The translations under genes and the position numbers were made by a program. A model generated the notes under the pieces. It saw only the letters and a list, made by a program, of their open reading frames with translations, made no database searches and was not told where the DNA came from. Shown here in pieces: positions 1 to 12,128 of a stretch of 64,000 nt of DNA. Every line of letters starts with the position of its first letter. Positions within the stretch are counted from its first letter, which is position 1. This DNA is from Centrapalus pauciflorus (Eukaryota > Streptophyta > Magnoliopsida > Asterales > Asteraceae), in the NCBI GenBank assembly GCA_020465985.1, contig JAANYP010004869.1, positions 868,001 through 932,000 on the forward strand, read 5' to 3'.

Positions 1-1
1 C

Positions 2-1108
2 CCTCTTTTCAACACAAAAAGGCACAATCTTGTAACCGCGTCAACTTCCAAAACTCTTGATTCACCTCCTAAATCTTCATTCAGAGACAAACCCTCCAAA
101 GATATCAATGTTTTAGTTGTGGGTTCAACTGGGTACATTGGGAATTTTGTGGTTAAAGAGTTGGTTAATCGAGGGTTTAATGTGATTGCAGTTTGTAGAG
201 AAAAGAGTGGAATCCGAGGTAAAAATACTAAAGATGACGCACTGAGTAAACTAAATGGAGCTAATGTTTGCTTTTCTGATGTTACCCAATTGGATGTTTT
301 GCAAAAAAGTTTAGAGAATTTAGGGGTTTCGATTGATGTTGTTGTATCTTGTCTTGCTAGTAGATCTGGAGGTGTTAAAGATTCATGGAAGATTGATTAT
401 GAAGCCACCAAAAACAGTCTTTTGGCTGGTAAGAATTTAGGGGCTAAACATTTTGTTTTGTTGTCTGCTATCTGTGTGCAAAAACCCCTTCTTGAATTCC
501 AACGAGCCAAACTGAAGTTTGAGGCCGAATTGATCAAAGAAGCTGAGGAAGATGATAGTTTTAGCTATAGCATTGTTCGCCCAACGGCTTTTTTCAAAAG
601 TTTAGGTGGTCAGGTTGAGCTTGTGAAAGATGGGAAGCCATATGTGATGTTTGGGGATGGGAAATTGTGTGCTTGTAAGCCGATTAGCGAGCCTAATTTG
701 GCTTCGTTTATCGCTGATTGTGTGTTGAGTAAGGATAAGATTAACCAGATTTTGCCAATTGGTGGACCTGGGAAGGCATTGACACCATTGGAACAAGGGG
801 AGATGTTGTTTAAACTTGTGGGGAAGAAACCGAATTTCATAAAAGTCCCAATCGAGATCATGGATTTCGCGATAGGGGTTCTTGATTTTCTTGCAAATAT
901 ATTTCCTTCATTGGAAGATGCGGCTGAATTTGGGAAGATTGGGAGGTATTACGCTGCAGAAAGCATGTTGGTTTATGATCCTGAGACTAAGCAATATAAC
1001 GCTGAGGATACCCCGAGTTACGGGAAGGATACATTGGAAGAATTCTTCAAAAGGGTGCTTGAAGAAGGAATGGCTGGGCAAGAACTAGGAGAGCAAACAA
1101 TTTTCTAA
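2..1108 (+). CDS. DVR: Divinyl chlorophyllide a 8-vinyl-reductase, chloroplastic (5' partial)
   Basis: The enzyme reduces the 8-vinyl group of divinyl (proto)chlorophyllide with NADPH to give monovinyl chlorophyllide in the plastid. The frame is open from the first bases of the window, so the true ATG lies to the left; 368 residues are visible before the TAA. The first ~35 visible residues are rich in Ser, Thr, Lys and Pro and read as the end of a transit peptide. An NAD(P)-binding fold then starts with VLVVGSTGYIG (Gly-rich loop at visible residues 40-46), as in the atypical SDR/isoflavone-reductase-like family. Other family features are SIVRPTAFFKSLGGQ, the VMFGDGKLCACKPIS strand and the C-terminal ESMLVYDPET block. 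No intron interrupts the visible part, which agrees with the intronless Arabidopsis gene. Identification rests on recalled family sequence; confidence is high. Confidence 0.93.
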   Translation, partial: PLFNTKRHNLVTASTSKTLDSPPKSSFRDKPSKDINVLVVGSTGYIGNFVVKELVNRGFNVIAVCREKSGIRGKNTKDDALSKLNGANVCFSDVTQLDVLQKSLENLGVSIDVVVSCLASRSGGVKDSWKIDYEATKNSLLAGKNLGAKHFVLLSAICVQKPLLEFQRAKLKFEAELIKEAEEDDSFSYSIVRPTAFFKSLGGQVELVKDGKPYVMFGDGKLCACKPISEPNLASFIADCVLSKDKINQILPIGGPGKALTPLEQGEMLFKLVGKKPNFIKVPIEIMDFAIGVLDFLANIFPSLEDAAEFGKIGRYYAAESMLVYDPETKQYNAEDTPSYGKDTLEEFFKRVLEEGMAGQELGEQTIF

Positions 1109-2229
1109 AAATTTTGAATTCTTGATTGTCTTCAAGGTATGTACTTGGCAAATATATTGTAAATTATATGCCATTTTTGCAAATATATAAATGTCAAATT
1201 TGATAATCTTTATACTTGTTTTCTAAGTTGTGATTAGACATTAGAGCAAATTATTGTGTTACTTAGCTATGAATGCCATTCTTTGTTTGAATGCTCTGGG
1301 GCTCTGTGCCCTGGAGTTCTTGTGATTTCTGTTATTTCCGACTCCGGGGAAGCCCAATGGCCAATGCCATGCGTGGTAAAACCAGATTTTTGTTGACTCG
1401 GGTATGCATCATCATAACAAGTTTTTTCACTGAATGCATTGATTAATATTACTTATTTGCACTAAAAAGGGGGCATGCACATGTATACCCAAGAAGTTCT
1501 TGGCAAGAAGCCAAGAACTGTGTAGTTTTGCGGTTTGCCAATGACAGTAGGAGGGACTTGTACTTTTGCCTCTTTGGTTAAGTTTAAAAAAAATAATTGA
1601 TTAGTTTTGGAAAGATGAGGTGATGAGAATATATTAACATCTGAACTACTTGCTTTAAATTAAAATCGTGTTTTTAAATGATAAATATTTTGTTAGCACC
1701 AAAACTCATATTTGGGTGTGAATCTATGAAATGATTCATTTAAATTTTACAAACATTTTAGAATCATGTGTTTAAGGATCTTATTGTAATCCCATGAGTC
1801 TTGGAAGGATTTTAGAATCCCATGTTTGAGGGAATACAATTCACGAAAACCTTTTAATCCTACCATTTGATAATTACATTGATTAATCAGAATTTCTTCT
1901 ATATTATAGACAATTATGAAGGCAAATTACTATCATAAAAATGATTTTCGAAAGGAATATTATACTTGAACACCTATGATAAAACTGACTCCAAAGTCCA
2001 AAGCAACCGTTTAAGTTGGAATTGTCAAAACCTCCTTGATCATATTAGAGATATTTGCAACTATATATTTTTCCATCAAGTGAGAAGCTAACACCAACAA
2101 GACCGTTATCGTGTTTAATTTAAGATGTCTACAAATCAAGGGCTCATTTATATAGTTATAGACGTAACGTGTATCTTGTATGATCGATCGGTTGTAGTAA
2201 TATACAAGTATTGTTTGATGCCTTTTAGT
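1109..2229. other. Intergenic, DVR 3' flank
   Basis: AT-rich 3' untranslated and intergenic DNA after DVR. I see no ORF of convincing composition, no RNA gene and no clear repeat before the hAT MITE that follows. Confidence 0.5.
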
Positions 2230-2442
2230 TAGGCTTGGCAAAAGAATCATTACCGACGGGAAACCCGTAACTCGACCCTGATTTGACCGGGGAATCCCCG
2301 AGTTGACCGGGGATGGGGATGGGGACGGGAAAATAGTGGGGATGGGAGACACGTAAATCCCCGACGGAGATGGGAAAGATGATTAAGAAGCGGGGATGGG
2401 GATGGAGACTGAGATCTCCGTCCTGCCCCGTTGCCTTGCCTA
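2230..2442. mobile_element. hAT-type MITE, GC-rich, with intact 8-bp target duplication
   Basis: A 213-bp element bounded by inverted ends TAGGCTTGGCAA and TTGCCTTGCCTA. It is flanked on both sides by the identical octamer CTTTTAGT (2222-2229 and 2443-2450), the target-site duplication length of hAT transposons. The interior is unusually G-rich for this window, with repeated GGGGATGGGGA-like runs on the plus strand. There is no coding capacity, so it is non-autonomous. The reading frame across it on the minus strand is a by-product. Confidence 0.85.
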
Positions 2443-3596
2443 CTTTTAGTTGTAAGATGTAATACTAGTATTACAACAAATTACCTTTCAAACGTAATTT
2501 CTCATTCTCTTTTGACCAACTTGCTTCCACCATAAATACAAATGTGGAATATGAAAGTAAATTCTATATTTTCGGAGTACTGTATCAGACACAAATTATA
2601 TATATATATATTGCCGACGGAGCAGAGAGAAAAAAAGATGACGTGGCGTTCTATCATTGGTAGTAATTCCGATTTTTAATGCTGATTTGGCAAGATGTGA
2701 TTGGCTATAATTCAGATTTTTTAGGCTATTTATTTGGGATTATTAAACCTGGATAATAAACAAATCTGGATAACATCAAAGCACAAACCTGAAAAAATGA
2801 TATATATCATCGTCAGTTAAATAACTAACTGTGAGATAATATATCAAATAAATTGTGGCTGGATATATAACAAAAAAACATGAAAATAAGGGATATTGAA
2901 TCCCGTTTGGTTAATATTTTCAACTATATATAATTATATACAGGGTTGATCTGGTAGTTGTAACAATAACTCAGCAAAAAATGCAAAAGATTATGTTATC
3001 CTACAAAAAAATAATTAAATATACATGTAGATAATGCAAACATGAATTCCTGCATAAATAACTGGAAAATGTAGAGTTGATCTGGAATTGCAACAAAAAC
3101 TCAAAAAAACTGCAGAAAACCTGGAAACTGAAATTAATGAACCCGTAGGAAGATAATTGGGATTTTTTATATGCTGGAAAGTTAATAATCTTAAATTCTA
3201 TTAGTCAAAAAACGTATGACAAAAAGATAATTAAATGTACTGTCGCCTAACAAAAAATCCAAAAAAGGGGGATAAACTTAAACAAACCTCATAATATTAT
3301 CTATAAATGTAGTTGCTAGATTTAAATACAAAACTTGCCTCATACTTGAGATTTAATCCAGATACGTCTTGAATTCCAGGCATAAATATGTTGGTCAAAA
3401 AGAATTTTGAACACCAACTTCCTGGCTTGAAAAATTTCCTGCTGACAGAGATTTTACTGAAGCTACCACGTACATGATTATCAACATCTTCTGCAGAGAA
3501 AAAAGGTATGTTGATTCATTGACGTATAATACTTCTACCTGAATTTTAACTTGCGTTTCTTCTCTTTACACAAAAAACGAGAAAGACAAATTCAAC

Positions 3597-4018
3597 ATGG
3601 CAGAATGTCAAGGTAAAATCAAACTTTTAAATACTTGATCTATTGGTGATGGTATTCATGTCATACCACATATATTTTCTATTCTTATTTTGTTAGCTTT
3701 AACAAATTATACAATTTACTTTTCAAATGTGTATGATCTCAACTTTTTTTTTTCATACAAACGGTTTCATGGATTAATATTGCAAAGCATTGCTAAATGA
3801 AATTTCAATCATTTTGCAGGGATTTACCAAAATCTCTTCCCAACCATTTAATGAGAATTGAATGTAAGACATACGATTCAAAGTTGTTAAATTTTCTTCA
3901 CAGTTTTCTAATCCATTTCTCAACTTATTTTTCCAGGAACATTGTTCCAATTCATTTAATTATCCTCTTGCAGGAGATGAAGAATTTGAAAAGAATAAAA
4001 CATCTACTACTTCTCTGA
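3597..4018 (+). other. Exon-like scraps inside the Helitron interval
   Basis: Short blocks bordered by good splice signals: ATGGCAGAATGTCAAG then GTAAAATC (from 3597); TTTTGCAG then GGATTTACC (about 3820) up to GAAT then GTAAGACA (about 3864); TTTCCAG then GAACATTG (about 3938); CTCTTGCAG then GAGATGAAG (about 3975), with a TGA at about 4016. Joined directly, the first two blocks reach a stop after about 15 residues, so this is not an intact gene. It may be a captured and decayed gene fragment. The product is not recognised. Confidence 0.25.
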
Positions 4019-6008
4019 ATGTGTTAGTGTGAGCAAAAATCAAATTGAAGTTTCATGCATAATGTCAAATCAATAAGAAATTTAAGTTTTGTAATGATGA
4101 GTCATGAGTTTAAATTTTTGATAATGATTTTTCTCTTTATAACCTACGGAAAAAAAAAACAAAGATAATGGAAAACAAAACCTAAATGGAACCAAGGGAT
4201 GTTTGGCAGTTGACATATTGGCCAGTGAGACATCAAAACAGTGGGTCTAGAACTATTGGTTTTTAGTATGGTAATTCTTAGGAATAATTAAGTAAAACAA
4301 CCCCAACTCCCAAATACATATACTATTATAATGATATTTTTTTTATATAAGTAATATCAATGTTTATAACGATACACACACACACTCACACACTTTATCT
4401 ATATCAGTATCATGATTTTTTTGATTCATTGTAGTAGCTTTACGTTAATAAAATCAATTAGAATTCATGCAAAGGTAATCAAACACGACCTAAGAGATAT
4501 AATCCATTTCAATTAGACACACGTATCACCACACAAATCGTCTCCAAAAAGCTCAAATTACTTGAAATTGAATATCTGACGTTTCAGCTTTGTCAATAGA
4601 CACACATTCATCCGCATAAAATAATTCTCAATACTCAGTAAAATATTACGAACGTCATTAAACAGAAAGAGAAATATGTTTCAAAACAAATTTGCAACAT
4701 AACAGAATACTGAAAAGAACTAATTTAGTTCCACTGTTTAAAATCAAAAATCCAGACCGACACTTCCATTTAAAATCAATGATATCTGTAGCAGTAATAA
4801 GCAATTTAACATTGTAAGAAAACTGTTCCCAAGAGATTTAAAAATCATATCATATTACACGGATAAAAACAAATTGGAGCACTGACTGAACTCTGAATCA
4901 ATTGTATAAGCACTCAACAATCTGTAATGTAAACAGTATAAAGAATACAGATGTAATTTCACACAAGAAAAAACTACATAGTGATTTCACTTGACTGACA
5001 ATATGGGTAACTTCATGAAAATGAAAACCAAACACCAAAAAATGATTACTTCTAAATAGTTTTGATACAAGTTCAACAACTATATACTCATTTTGTATTT
5101 TGACATCTTCAAGCCTTTAGTAATAAGATTGTCAACTTCAAATTGAATGATATCTGTATTTTCTAGAAATGTTTAAGATTAAAACTGACAATCAAATTGG
5201 TATGCAAAGAAAGAATGAGAAAAAAATGAATCACAATAAAATACATAAGACATTACGAAGTTCATGATTAATCTTATGATGCAAACATCCAGACATTAAT
5301 GTTACAAAACGTATGAACATTTTTCTTCTTGGATCCATACTTTCTAATTGTCCAAACGTGAGATACCATAGAATGCAAGAAACAATTATAATGAATAACC
5401 CTACCATTAGTTGTGATCCTGCTCATCAATCAAAATACTTGACTGATTATAAATGAATAGCGCGTTTTAAATACATTATCATTTATCAAGTATGTTATTA
5501 TCGACAAGAAATAAAATAACATGAAAAAATTTATCACAAAGTAAAATTCTCACTTTATTGCAATCAATAACACATCATCACTCATCAAGAATTTCTATTA
5601 AATCACAAAATGGCATGATCTTGATACATAAGGCTCTAGGATTATGTTCACTAATTCTATTATTAACTCCATTAATAAGAGATCATCAGGGTCATGGAAT
5701 TTCTATTAAATCACAAAATGGACAGAAGTCATGGAACACAAATACTTAATGATTGTAATTGCTTTCACAAAATTAGATAAACAAACTCACAAATGATTTT
5801 AGAACATATCGAACTCATAAATCCATACACAAAACATAGATCAAGAAAACGCATAAATCGATTTCACAAGCAAATCACTTTATAGATCTGAATCCTAATT
5901 GAAACATACAACCCAAACTCTCATATCCAATATCAATCAAACCATAAACCACCCAATGAAAGAAAACAAAATGAAACTCGTACTCAGATCTAGAACAAAA
6001 GTATACCT

Positions 6009-6200
6009 CAACTTGAATTCGTTCGACGAAGAGGGTTAGGATTCTTGTGTGATGATGCCGAGTGCGTGGTTAAGTCTGAATGTGAGACATAGTTTGAGGC
6101 TGGGCGTGTCAATCGGGATACCACGAGCGGTGGTGTGTGCCAACCGACGACGAACGGAGGAGAGGCGGTAGGGTTTTACTTGGGCTTTACGCAGACAAGC
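6009..6200 (-). promoter_or_regulatory. Captured promoter/5'-leader-like GC-rich block
   Basis: A patch of clearly higher GC inside AT-rich DNA. Read on the minus strand it looks like the first exon of a housekeeping gene: a CCCTACCGCCTCTCC pyrimidine leader, then a possible exon end ...CAAGTTGAG followed by GTATAC. No long reading frame starts in it (the ATG near 6090 stops after six codons). It fits a host 5' leader carried by the surrounding Helitron. Confidence 0.3.
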
Positions 6201-7079
6201 AAAGTAAATGAGGATTAGGTGTTTGACTTTCTATCATGTGTGTTTGGACACACTTTTTCTAATATAATTTTCATAATATAAGTCTACAAGATATATATTA
6301 TTTGATCTATATATTTATTATATATTTGTATGTAATGAAAGGTTTATTTAATTAAATTTTACAGTCAATTATAAATATGTACGGTAAAAATATACATCCA
6401 TATTATATTAACCTTTCATATATAACGAATGTGTTTGATCTTTTTTAGTAACTATTATTATTTTATAAATATATAACAAAATTTATTGTCATAATAAACA
6501 ACCTAATATAGCATAACAAAAAAAAGTTAGCAGATTATGCAAAAATAATATTATCATACTAACATAAAATTGATTGTTATAATAAACAATCTAATTTTTT
6601 TTTAAGATAGTAAATAATAAATTTAAAATAATAATTGATGTATGTAGATTTATTTTTAAGTAATGGCTACAAATACAAGTGAGAAAAGATGCAAAAATAG
6701 ATTGGAAAAATTGAAGAAGTTACAATTGAATACTATTGGTGATATGTTGTCTACTTTTATAACCGAAAAAAAATATCAAAGCGAACCAAACCAAACCAAA
6801 CCGAAAAATTAAAACGATTATAAATTAAAGAAAATTGAATCAAATGATATTAGCTGAAAAGCACATCACCCGAGCAACGCACAGGTATTCAACTAGTTAA
6901 ATATGAGGGGGAATAAATGAGAGATAGTGGTCACTCGTACGAAAAACGACCACAAAAACAGAAATCTAGAAGAAAATTTTTTTTTTTTTAATTGTTGTTC
7001 ACCTCTTTGAATATTATATAATATAAGTTTGAATTTGATATACATAAATTTCACTTTTTACGGGAAAAAAAAGTAAAGG

Positions 7080-7218
7080 TATTGACATAGATCAAGTGGC
7101 CACCACCAAAGGTGGGAGGGTTTCCTATTGATTGATATCTTGAGTTCGAGCCTTGCCAATGGTGTTTCTCATTAGGTGGATGTGTGAGGTTTGATCCCTC
7201 TTCCTCAAAGTATCTAAC
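7080..7218 (+). mobile_element. tRNA-derived SINE (probable)
   Basis: The segment carries a box-A-like TAGATCAAGTGGCC and, about 50 bp later, a box-B-like GAGTTCGAGCCTTGCC. Together these are the internal RNA polymerase III promoter of tRNA-derived SINEs. It ends in an A-rich run (AACAAAAAAAAAG). I did not find a convincing target duplication, and the tRNA fold itself is lost. Confidence 0.5.
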
Positions 7219-7589
7219 AAAAAAAAAGTGTTAACCACTAAATATAACCGTTTAAAAAAAAAAAAAAAGGCTAGACAAGATTGGACAAATTAAATAATAG
7301 GTCTAAACAGAAATTCTAAATATGGATCAAAATGGATTTGGTTGGATTAAACTGTAAAACATTTCAATTTTTAAAATTTTATAACCAGGTAATGTATTAA
7401 TTTTTTTTATAAAGTTATTTTTTTAAAGCCAAATAACCCAAAGAGTTGAATTATGTAGGAGTCGAACTCTTTTATTAAACTACTAAATGTAGTCTTTTAA
7501 ATAATTAGAATATTTGAGTAAATTTTAAATAAACACTCTTTGAAAACTTGAAAAATAATTATTAGATATATTAAGTTTGTCCCACCTAA

Positions 7590-7903
7590 GGAGACGTTTG
7601 GTTCGCAGATTTTTTTCATTAGGATTTGCATTTTGTCAAAGTTTGTATTATGCAGCATTTGCATTTGTCAGGATTTTGTCAAAGAATCTTCATTATCTTT
7701 TAGGAAAAATTTGTTAATCTGAAAAATGCAAGGTAACTGGGATTTAAAATCCTAAGGGGGAGGCTGGGATTTTAATTAACAAAGAAGGAAGGGATTTTAG
7801 AAATCCTGGGATTTCAAATCCTTACTGAAATCTGCGAACCAAACACAGGATTTTAAATGCAAATCCCAGGGAATCCCAGGAAATCCGCGAACCAAACGCC
7901 CCC
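7590..7903. mobile_element. PIF/Harbinger-like MITE, copy 1 of a two-copy family
   Basis: Inverted ends GGAGACGTTTGGTTCG and CGAACCAAACGCCCCC, flanked by TAA on both sides (7587-7589 and 7904-7906), the 3-bp target duplication of PIF/Harbinger. The inner sequence (GGGATTTGCATTTAAAATCC, GCAGCATTTGCATTTGTCAGG) matches the element at 17563-17848 in inverse orientation. It is non-coding. Confidence 0.75.
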
Positions 7904-8148
7904 TAAGAGGCTAAGAAACCTAGTAATTACACAAAATTGTCTAATGATGAATGTAATATTTTGTCTAGGAAAGCATTTAATATGAAAAAAAATTATTTAC
8001 GAAACAAATGTAAAATCTGTCGAGTAACAATTTCTTTTAATAAATAAAAAAAAAAACAAAAAAAAGGTTAAATAAAAGAAATCTAAAAACAATTTAGAAG
8101 CGTATTTTGTTTTTAGAAGGGATGATCGAGTAATGTACTCGCATGGCC

Positions 8149-8158
8149 TATATATACA
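8149..8158 (+). promoter_or_regulatory. TATA box of the CASP-like gene
   Basis: TATATATACA lies 85 bp before the ATG at 8243 in a GGCC-(TATA) context, followed by a CA-rich leader. Position and sequence fit a plant core promoter. Confidence 0.5.
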
Positions 8159-8242
8159 TAAACCTTCATTCCAATCATACACATATCGTACGTCTTGCCA
8201 TCTTAATTATAATCCACCATACCTGCTACTCAATTTCCAGTT

Positions 8243-10008
8243 ATGACTATGCAATACAAAGAGGAGACCAATGGAATTAAGCGAACCGATTTGATGGTGA
8301 GATTTTTAGCAATGACATTAACTCTGGCGGCAGCCATTGTTCTCGGTCTGAATAAGCAGAAAACAACCGTTTCTGTGACCGTCGTCCCCTCCCTGCCTCC
8401 CGTCAACTTCCCCGTCACTGCTAAGTGGCTTCACATGTCTGCTTTCGTGTACGTATTATGTATATATATATATATTCTCTTCCTTAACACCTACTTTTTC
8501 ATTATAATATAATTAAAACAGAGAAATTAAGGACGATCTATAAATATAAATTAATTTCAAGATAACAAAAGATATGTTATCTAGTTGTGCAATAAATACG
8601 TCGACCTATCTATAAGATCTTTCAATTTCCCACAAACACGATCATGATTCCCAGGCTCCCCACCTGCATGCTTTTTATATTCTATGCATTATACTGCCAT
8701 TATGCATATAAAATGTTATCACATGTATCTTAAATTTTTATGAGAAATATTTATTAAAAAATAAAAATCGTTCAACATTAACTCTCACGTTTTCTTATCG
8801 ATATTTGATTTTCTATGTGATCTCACTTCTGTATATATATAAACACATTACACATGTCCATTTAATTTTAAAAAATAAAAGGATAATTGTGAAAAAAGAC
8901 CCTCAGGTTAGAACAATTTTCGTGATTAAAACTTCTAACCACTTTTCATTGCACAAAAGACTTCCAACCGGTAAAATTTCACGGAATTGAGATATTACCG
9001 GTTGTAACCAATTAAAAGTCTTAGGCCGTCGTCAACAAGTTATCAGTGGCCATCGAAATTTTGCCAAAAAAGTAAATTCGAACAAAAAAAAAACATAGAT
9101 TTGAATAAAGAATTCAACAAGAAATGTAAATGTGAATCATAAAATACAGATAAATGAGTTCGCTAGAAAGAAGGTTTTTCAAAGATGAAGGGTTGGTTAC
9201 CATATTGCAATCGGTTCATCAGGTTGCAAGTCATTTTTTTAAGAAAACCTTATTTTGATAAGTTTTAGTCAGTTAGAAGTTTTTTGTGTAATGAAAATTG
9301 ATTGGGGGTTTTAATCTAAAAAATGGTCCAACTTAAAGGTTTTTTGTACAAATATCCCAAAAATAAATAAACATATGTCCATTTATACATCTTTAAAAAA
9401 TAAAAAAAAAATTGATGATATTTTATGTAATTGACATGGTTTTGTTGTATAAACTATGCATGAGAAATATTAAGCTGATATTTGTTGGAAATATTGAGGG
9501 AGTCAAGTTTGAAGCCTTATGATAAATGAAAGAAAGTCAAGATTGTTTATTATATATATTTATGCCTGTACATATTTCTATTTCAATCTTTATATAACTT
9601 TAAATGGGATTATATATGTATTGATCCAAATTAATTTTAATGTATTTAAATATATCAATTTTGTACTACAGGTACTTTGTGATTGTGAATGCAATATCAT
9701 GCTCTTATGCTGCAATTTCTTTGATTCTTACTTTAGCGACTAATGGGAAAAAGAAAAACTTGACACTTATCGTAACCATTATCGATCTAGTAGTGGTTGC
9801 ACTTCTCTTCTCGGCAATTGGTGCCACAGGTGCTGTTGGTTTGATAGGCTACAAAGGCAACTCACATGTACATTGGGAGAAGATGTGTAATGTGTTCGAT
9901 AAGTTTTGCCATCACGCTGCTGCTGCGATGGTCTTGTCTTTCATCGGTTCCATCAATTATCTTCTACTCGTTGTGCTTGCCACTTACAATGTTTATAACA
10001 AGTTTTAA
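8243..10008 (+). CDS. CASP-like protein (CASPL, subfamily 1 type), 2 exons
   Basis: Exons 8243-8448 and 9672-10008, joined in phase 2 (GT at 8449, AG at 9670-9671), give 180 aa. CASPL proteins are four-helix plasma-membrane proteins related to the Casparian strip scaffold CASPs and to MARVEL proteins. Four hydrophobic segments lie at roughly residues 18-36, 66-90, 100-125 and 150-174. The family's Arg in helix 1 (R20 in MVRFLAMTLTLAA) and Asp in helix 3 (D107 in IIDLVVVALL) are present. The joined SAFVYFVIVNAISC and the MCNVFDKFCHH loop are typical of subfamily 1. The start was chosen at MTMQYKEE because it lies 85 bp after the TATA box and gives the usual short hydrophilic N-terminus. The 1.2-kb intron holds a MITE. 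The exact subgroup and role are not fixed by the sequence. Confidence 0.85.
8881..9358. mobile_element. Long-TIR MITE (family R1), copy 1, in the CASPL intron
   Basis: About 480 bp with inverted ends of roughly 90 bp. The left side reads GGATAATTGTGAAAAAAGAC and the right side ends in TTTTTTGTACAAATATCC. Both arms contain GTGATTAAAAC and TTTCATTGCACAAAA-like blocks. A second copy lies at 18456-18928. No coding sequence. The superfamily is not clear because the target duplication is obscured. Confidence 0.65.
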
Positions 10009-10547
10009 AAAAGCCAAGTATCTGATGTTGGTTACTAATCATCAATTTTTTTTTTCTTTTGTATTGTTCTTTTTATTATACATGTTTATTTAATTCGTTA
10101 ACAGTGTAAGAGTTGTCGCCTTTTAATGAATACAATTTTCATTTATCCAGATGCTATTTTTAAAAAAAACTTTCTTGAATTTATAACGACTATAACTATT
10201 GATGTTGTGTATTATTATAAAAAGAAAATTAAATTCGATAGCTAATTAAATTGTTCAATTCATACTCAACTTGTCAAATATGAGTAAAAAGGTTAAAACT
10301 TAAATTTTCATTTACTAGCTTTGAATAAAAGAAACAAATTTAGGAATCAAAGTTACATAGATCCTAACACAGATGCCAAGGTTTGTGAAATAGTGAGGCA
10401 CTAATAAAGAAAAAAGCAAATGATGAGTGATGAATTTGTTTCTTCTTTTATATATTTTGATGAAAACAAAGTAAAGCATATTTTAAAAGTTCACAAGTCT
10501 TGTAACATATATGTGTAGGTTTTGCTAAGAGCTGCATAAGAAACTAA
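10009..10547. other. CASPL 3' flank, intergenic
   Basis: 3' untranslated region and AT-rich spacer; no gene or repeat recognised. Confidence 0.4.
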
Positions 10548-10855
10548 TGTGGCGTTTGGTTCGTAAAATATAATTTGATGGAATTGGAATTGAAATTTAT
10601 CTTATTTAGAAATTTTGATAACTAAGATAAATGTTATATTTTATTTATTTTCCATCAAATTTCTTTGTTTATAGGAATTTGACATTCCTCCTAACACATA
10701 CATAAATTAAATTCCGACCCAAATATGAATCAGATTCCAACCTATATCCCTAACCAATACTAAAAACTATATTATACTCTTACAATCAACCATACTTATA
10801 ACTAAATTCAAATTCCAAATCTTTCGAATTACATTTCGTGAACCAAACGTCACCC
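10548..10855. mobile_element. MITE with GTTTGGTTCG-type ends
   Basis: The ends TGTGGCGTTTGGTTCG and GTGAACCAAACGTCACCCA are inverted and enclose 308 bp of A/T-rich DNA with a central GATGGAATTGGAATTG-like section. It resembles the PIF/Harbinger-like MITEs elsewhere in the window, but a clean TAA duplication is not visible. Confidence 0.55.
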
Positions 10856-11639
10856 AATGGAATTTCATTGAATCTTTTCATTGCTTACCATTTGTGTGTA
10901 GATTAGTAGACACGAATGACAAGTTGATTGATAATATATAACGTGGTCACGATCGAAGGAAAAGTCAAGAAGAGCTTAAGAGATAGAAACATGTACGTAT
11001 GTGTGTGTGTGAAATTATTTCTTTTTTCTTCTGAAAATCATAGTTGCAAACAACATAATTAAACTAGCTTTTGTTTAGTTACCTACACCTTAACGTCATT
11101 ATCAAATCAACTGTGTTCCTCTAAAAAAATTTATAAGATATCTATAACTTATTTATGAAAGTATGAATAAGAAAATTATATATGGATAATATTTATGCAA
11201 TGATGTAACTAGGGACCAAATTTATTCGGAAATCATGTAAAACTTAATTAGTTATATATTTCATTTCTAGACCGAAAACGTATAAAAGCTTAATTAGTTC
11301 TACAATATTGTAAATTTATTAAGCGTGACAATTCACATAAAATCTTTTTCGTATTGTTCGTAAACACCATCTATGAAATGAACAATAATTCCAATCGATT
11401 ATAACAAACAATATCAATTTTTAAAACATTAATTTAGATTGAGATGTAATAAACTAACAAAACATCATAAAAAGCCTAAGTAATTTTCACGGGGAACAAG
11501 ATTGTTTACTTAGATTTGAATACCATTATACCGAGTTTTGTTGTTTTTTTGTTGTAGAAAAAATATTTGATTTAGGAGGGAGGCGTAGTAGTTGAATCTT
11601 TAAGCTGTATGCCAATACCACCAATTGATGAGTGATTGA

Positions 11640-12128
11640 TTCTTAAAAAAGGCAGAAGAGTTTGAGGGAGCAGATCAACTCTCTCTGTCACTCTGCCTCT
11701 GCGATTCCACCAAACCCTAACCCTTGAAGAAACTCATCCATCACTAACAGTAAGTGGAAGCTCAAAGTTTACAACTTTTATAACCTGGATCCTCACTGTT
11801 ATTTTGTTAACAAATCCACAATTAATACCTACAGTTCCATCAACTTTTTTTTCTTCTTGATTTTTGACCGCCATAAATCGTGGCCTTTATACCTCTAAAT
11901 CATTGCTGCCTTTGCTTTGTTGGGCAAACTAGGAAAAAGAAAAGGAAAAAATAAAAATAAAAAATCTAGGGTTCATCCCATCAACCACCGCATCTTAATC
12001 AAAACTCATTATTCCAGTTCATTCATTGCTGTTGGAATATGCTCTACGCCATAATCATTCAGGTGTGTAATTGTATGACTCGGAACCTGATGAGAAATGA
12101 GGGTTAGGGTTTTTAATGTGTGGAAAAA
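11640..12128 (+). promoter_or_regulatory. 5' leader of the CDK-like kinase gene, with a candidate leader intron
   Basis: Pyrimidine-rich transcribed-looking DNA (CTCTCTCTGTCACTCTGCC) runs into a possible exon end at 11749, followed by GTAAGTGG. A matching acceptor CATTCAG is at 12056-12062. This would place a ~310-bp intron in the 5' untranslated region. Inference from splice-site shape only. Confidence 0.35.

Larger units (their letters stand above)
2586..6896 (+). mobile_element. Probable Helitron with captured gene pieces (3' end clear, 5' end uncertain)
   Basis: The 3' terminus is convincing. A degenerate hairpin (CCGAGCAACGCACAGG, about 6869-6884) is followed by TATTCAA and CTAG at 6893-6896 before a T, the classic plant Helitron end. 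The 5' end is less certain. A (TA)n stretch followed by a GACGTGGCG block near 2590-2650 resembles the start of plant Helitrons, and TCAGACACAAA at about 2586 could be the 5' TC terminus. If both ends belong together the element is about 4.3 kb and contains exon-like and promoter-like host DNA (separate entries). No Rep/helicase coding was found, so it would be non-autonomous. Confidence 0.5.

Noticed and set aside
3797..4018. 73-aa frame resembling the start of a B3-type or other DNA-binding domain
   Set aside because: Only a loose resemblance; splice-like borders inside it contradict a continuous frame, so only exon-like scraps are reported.
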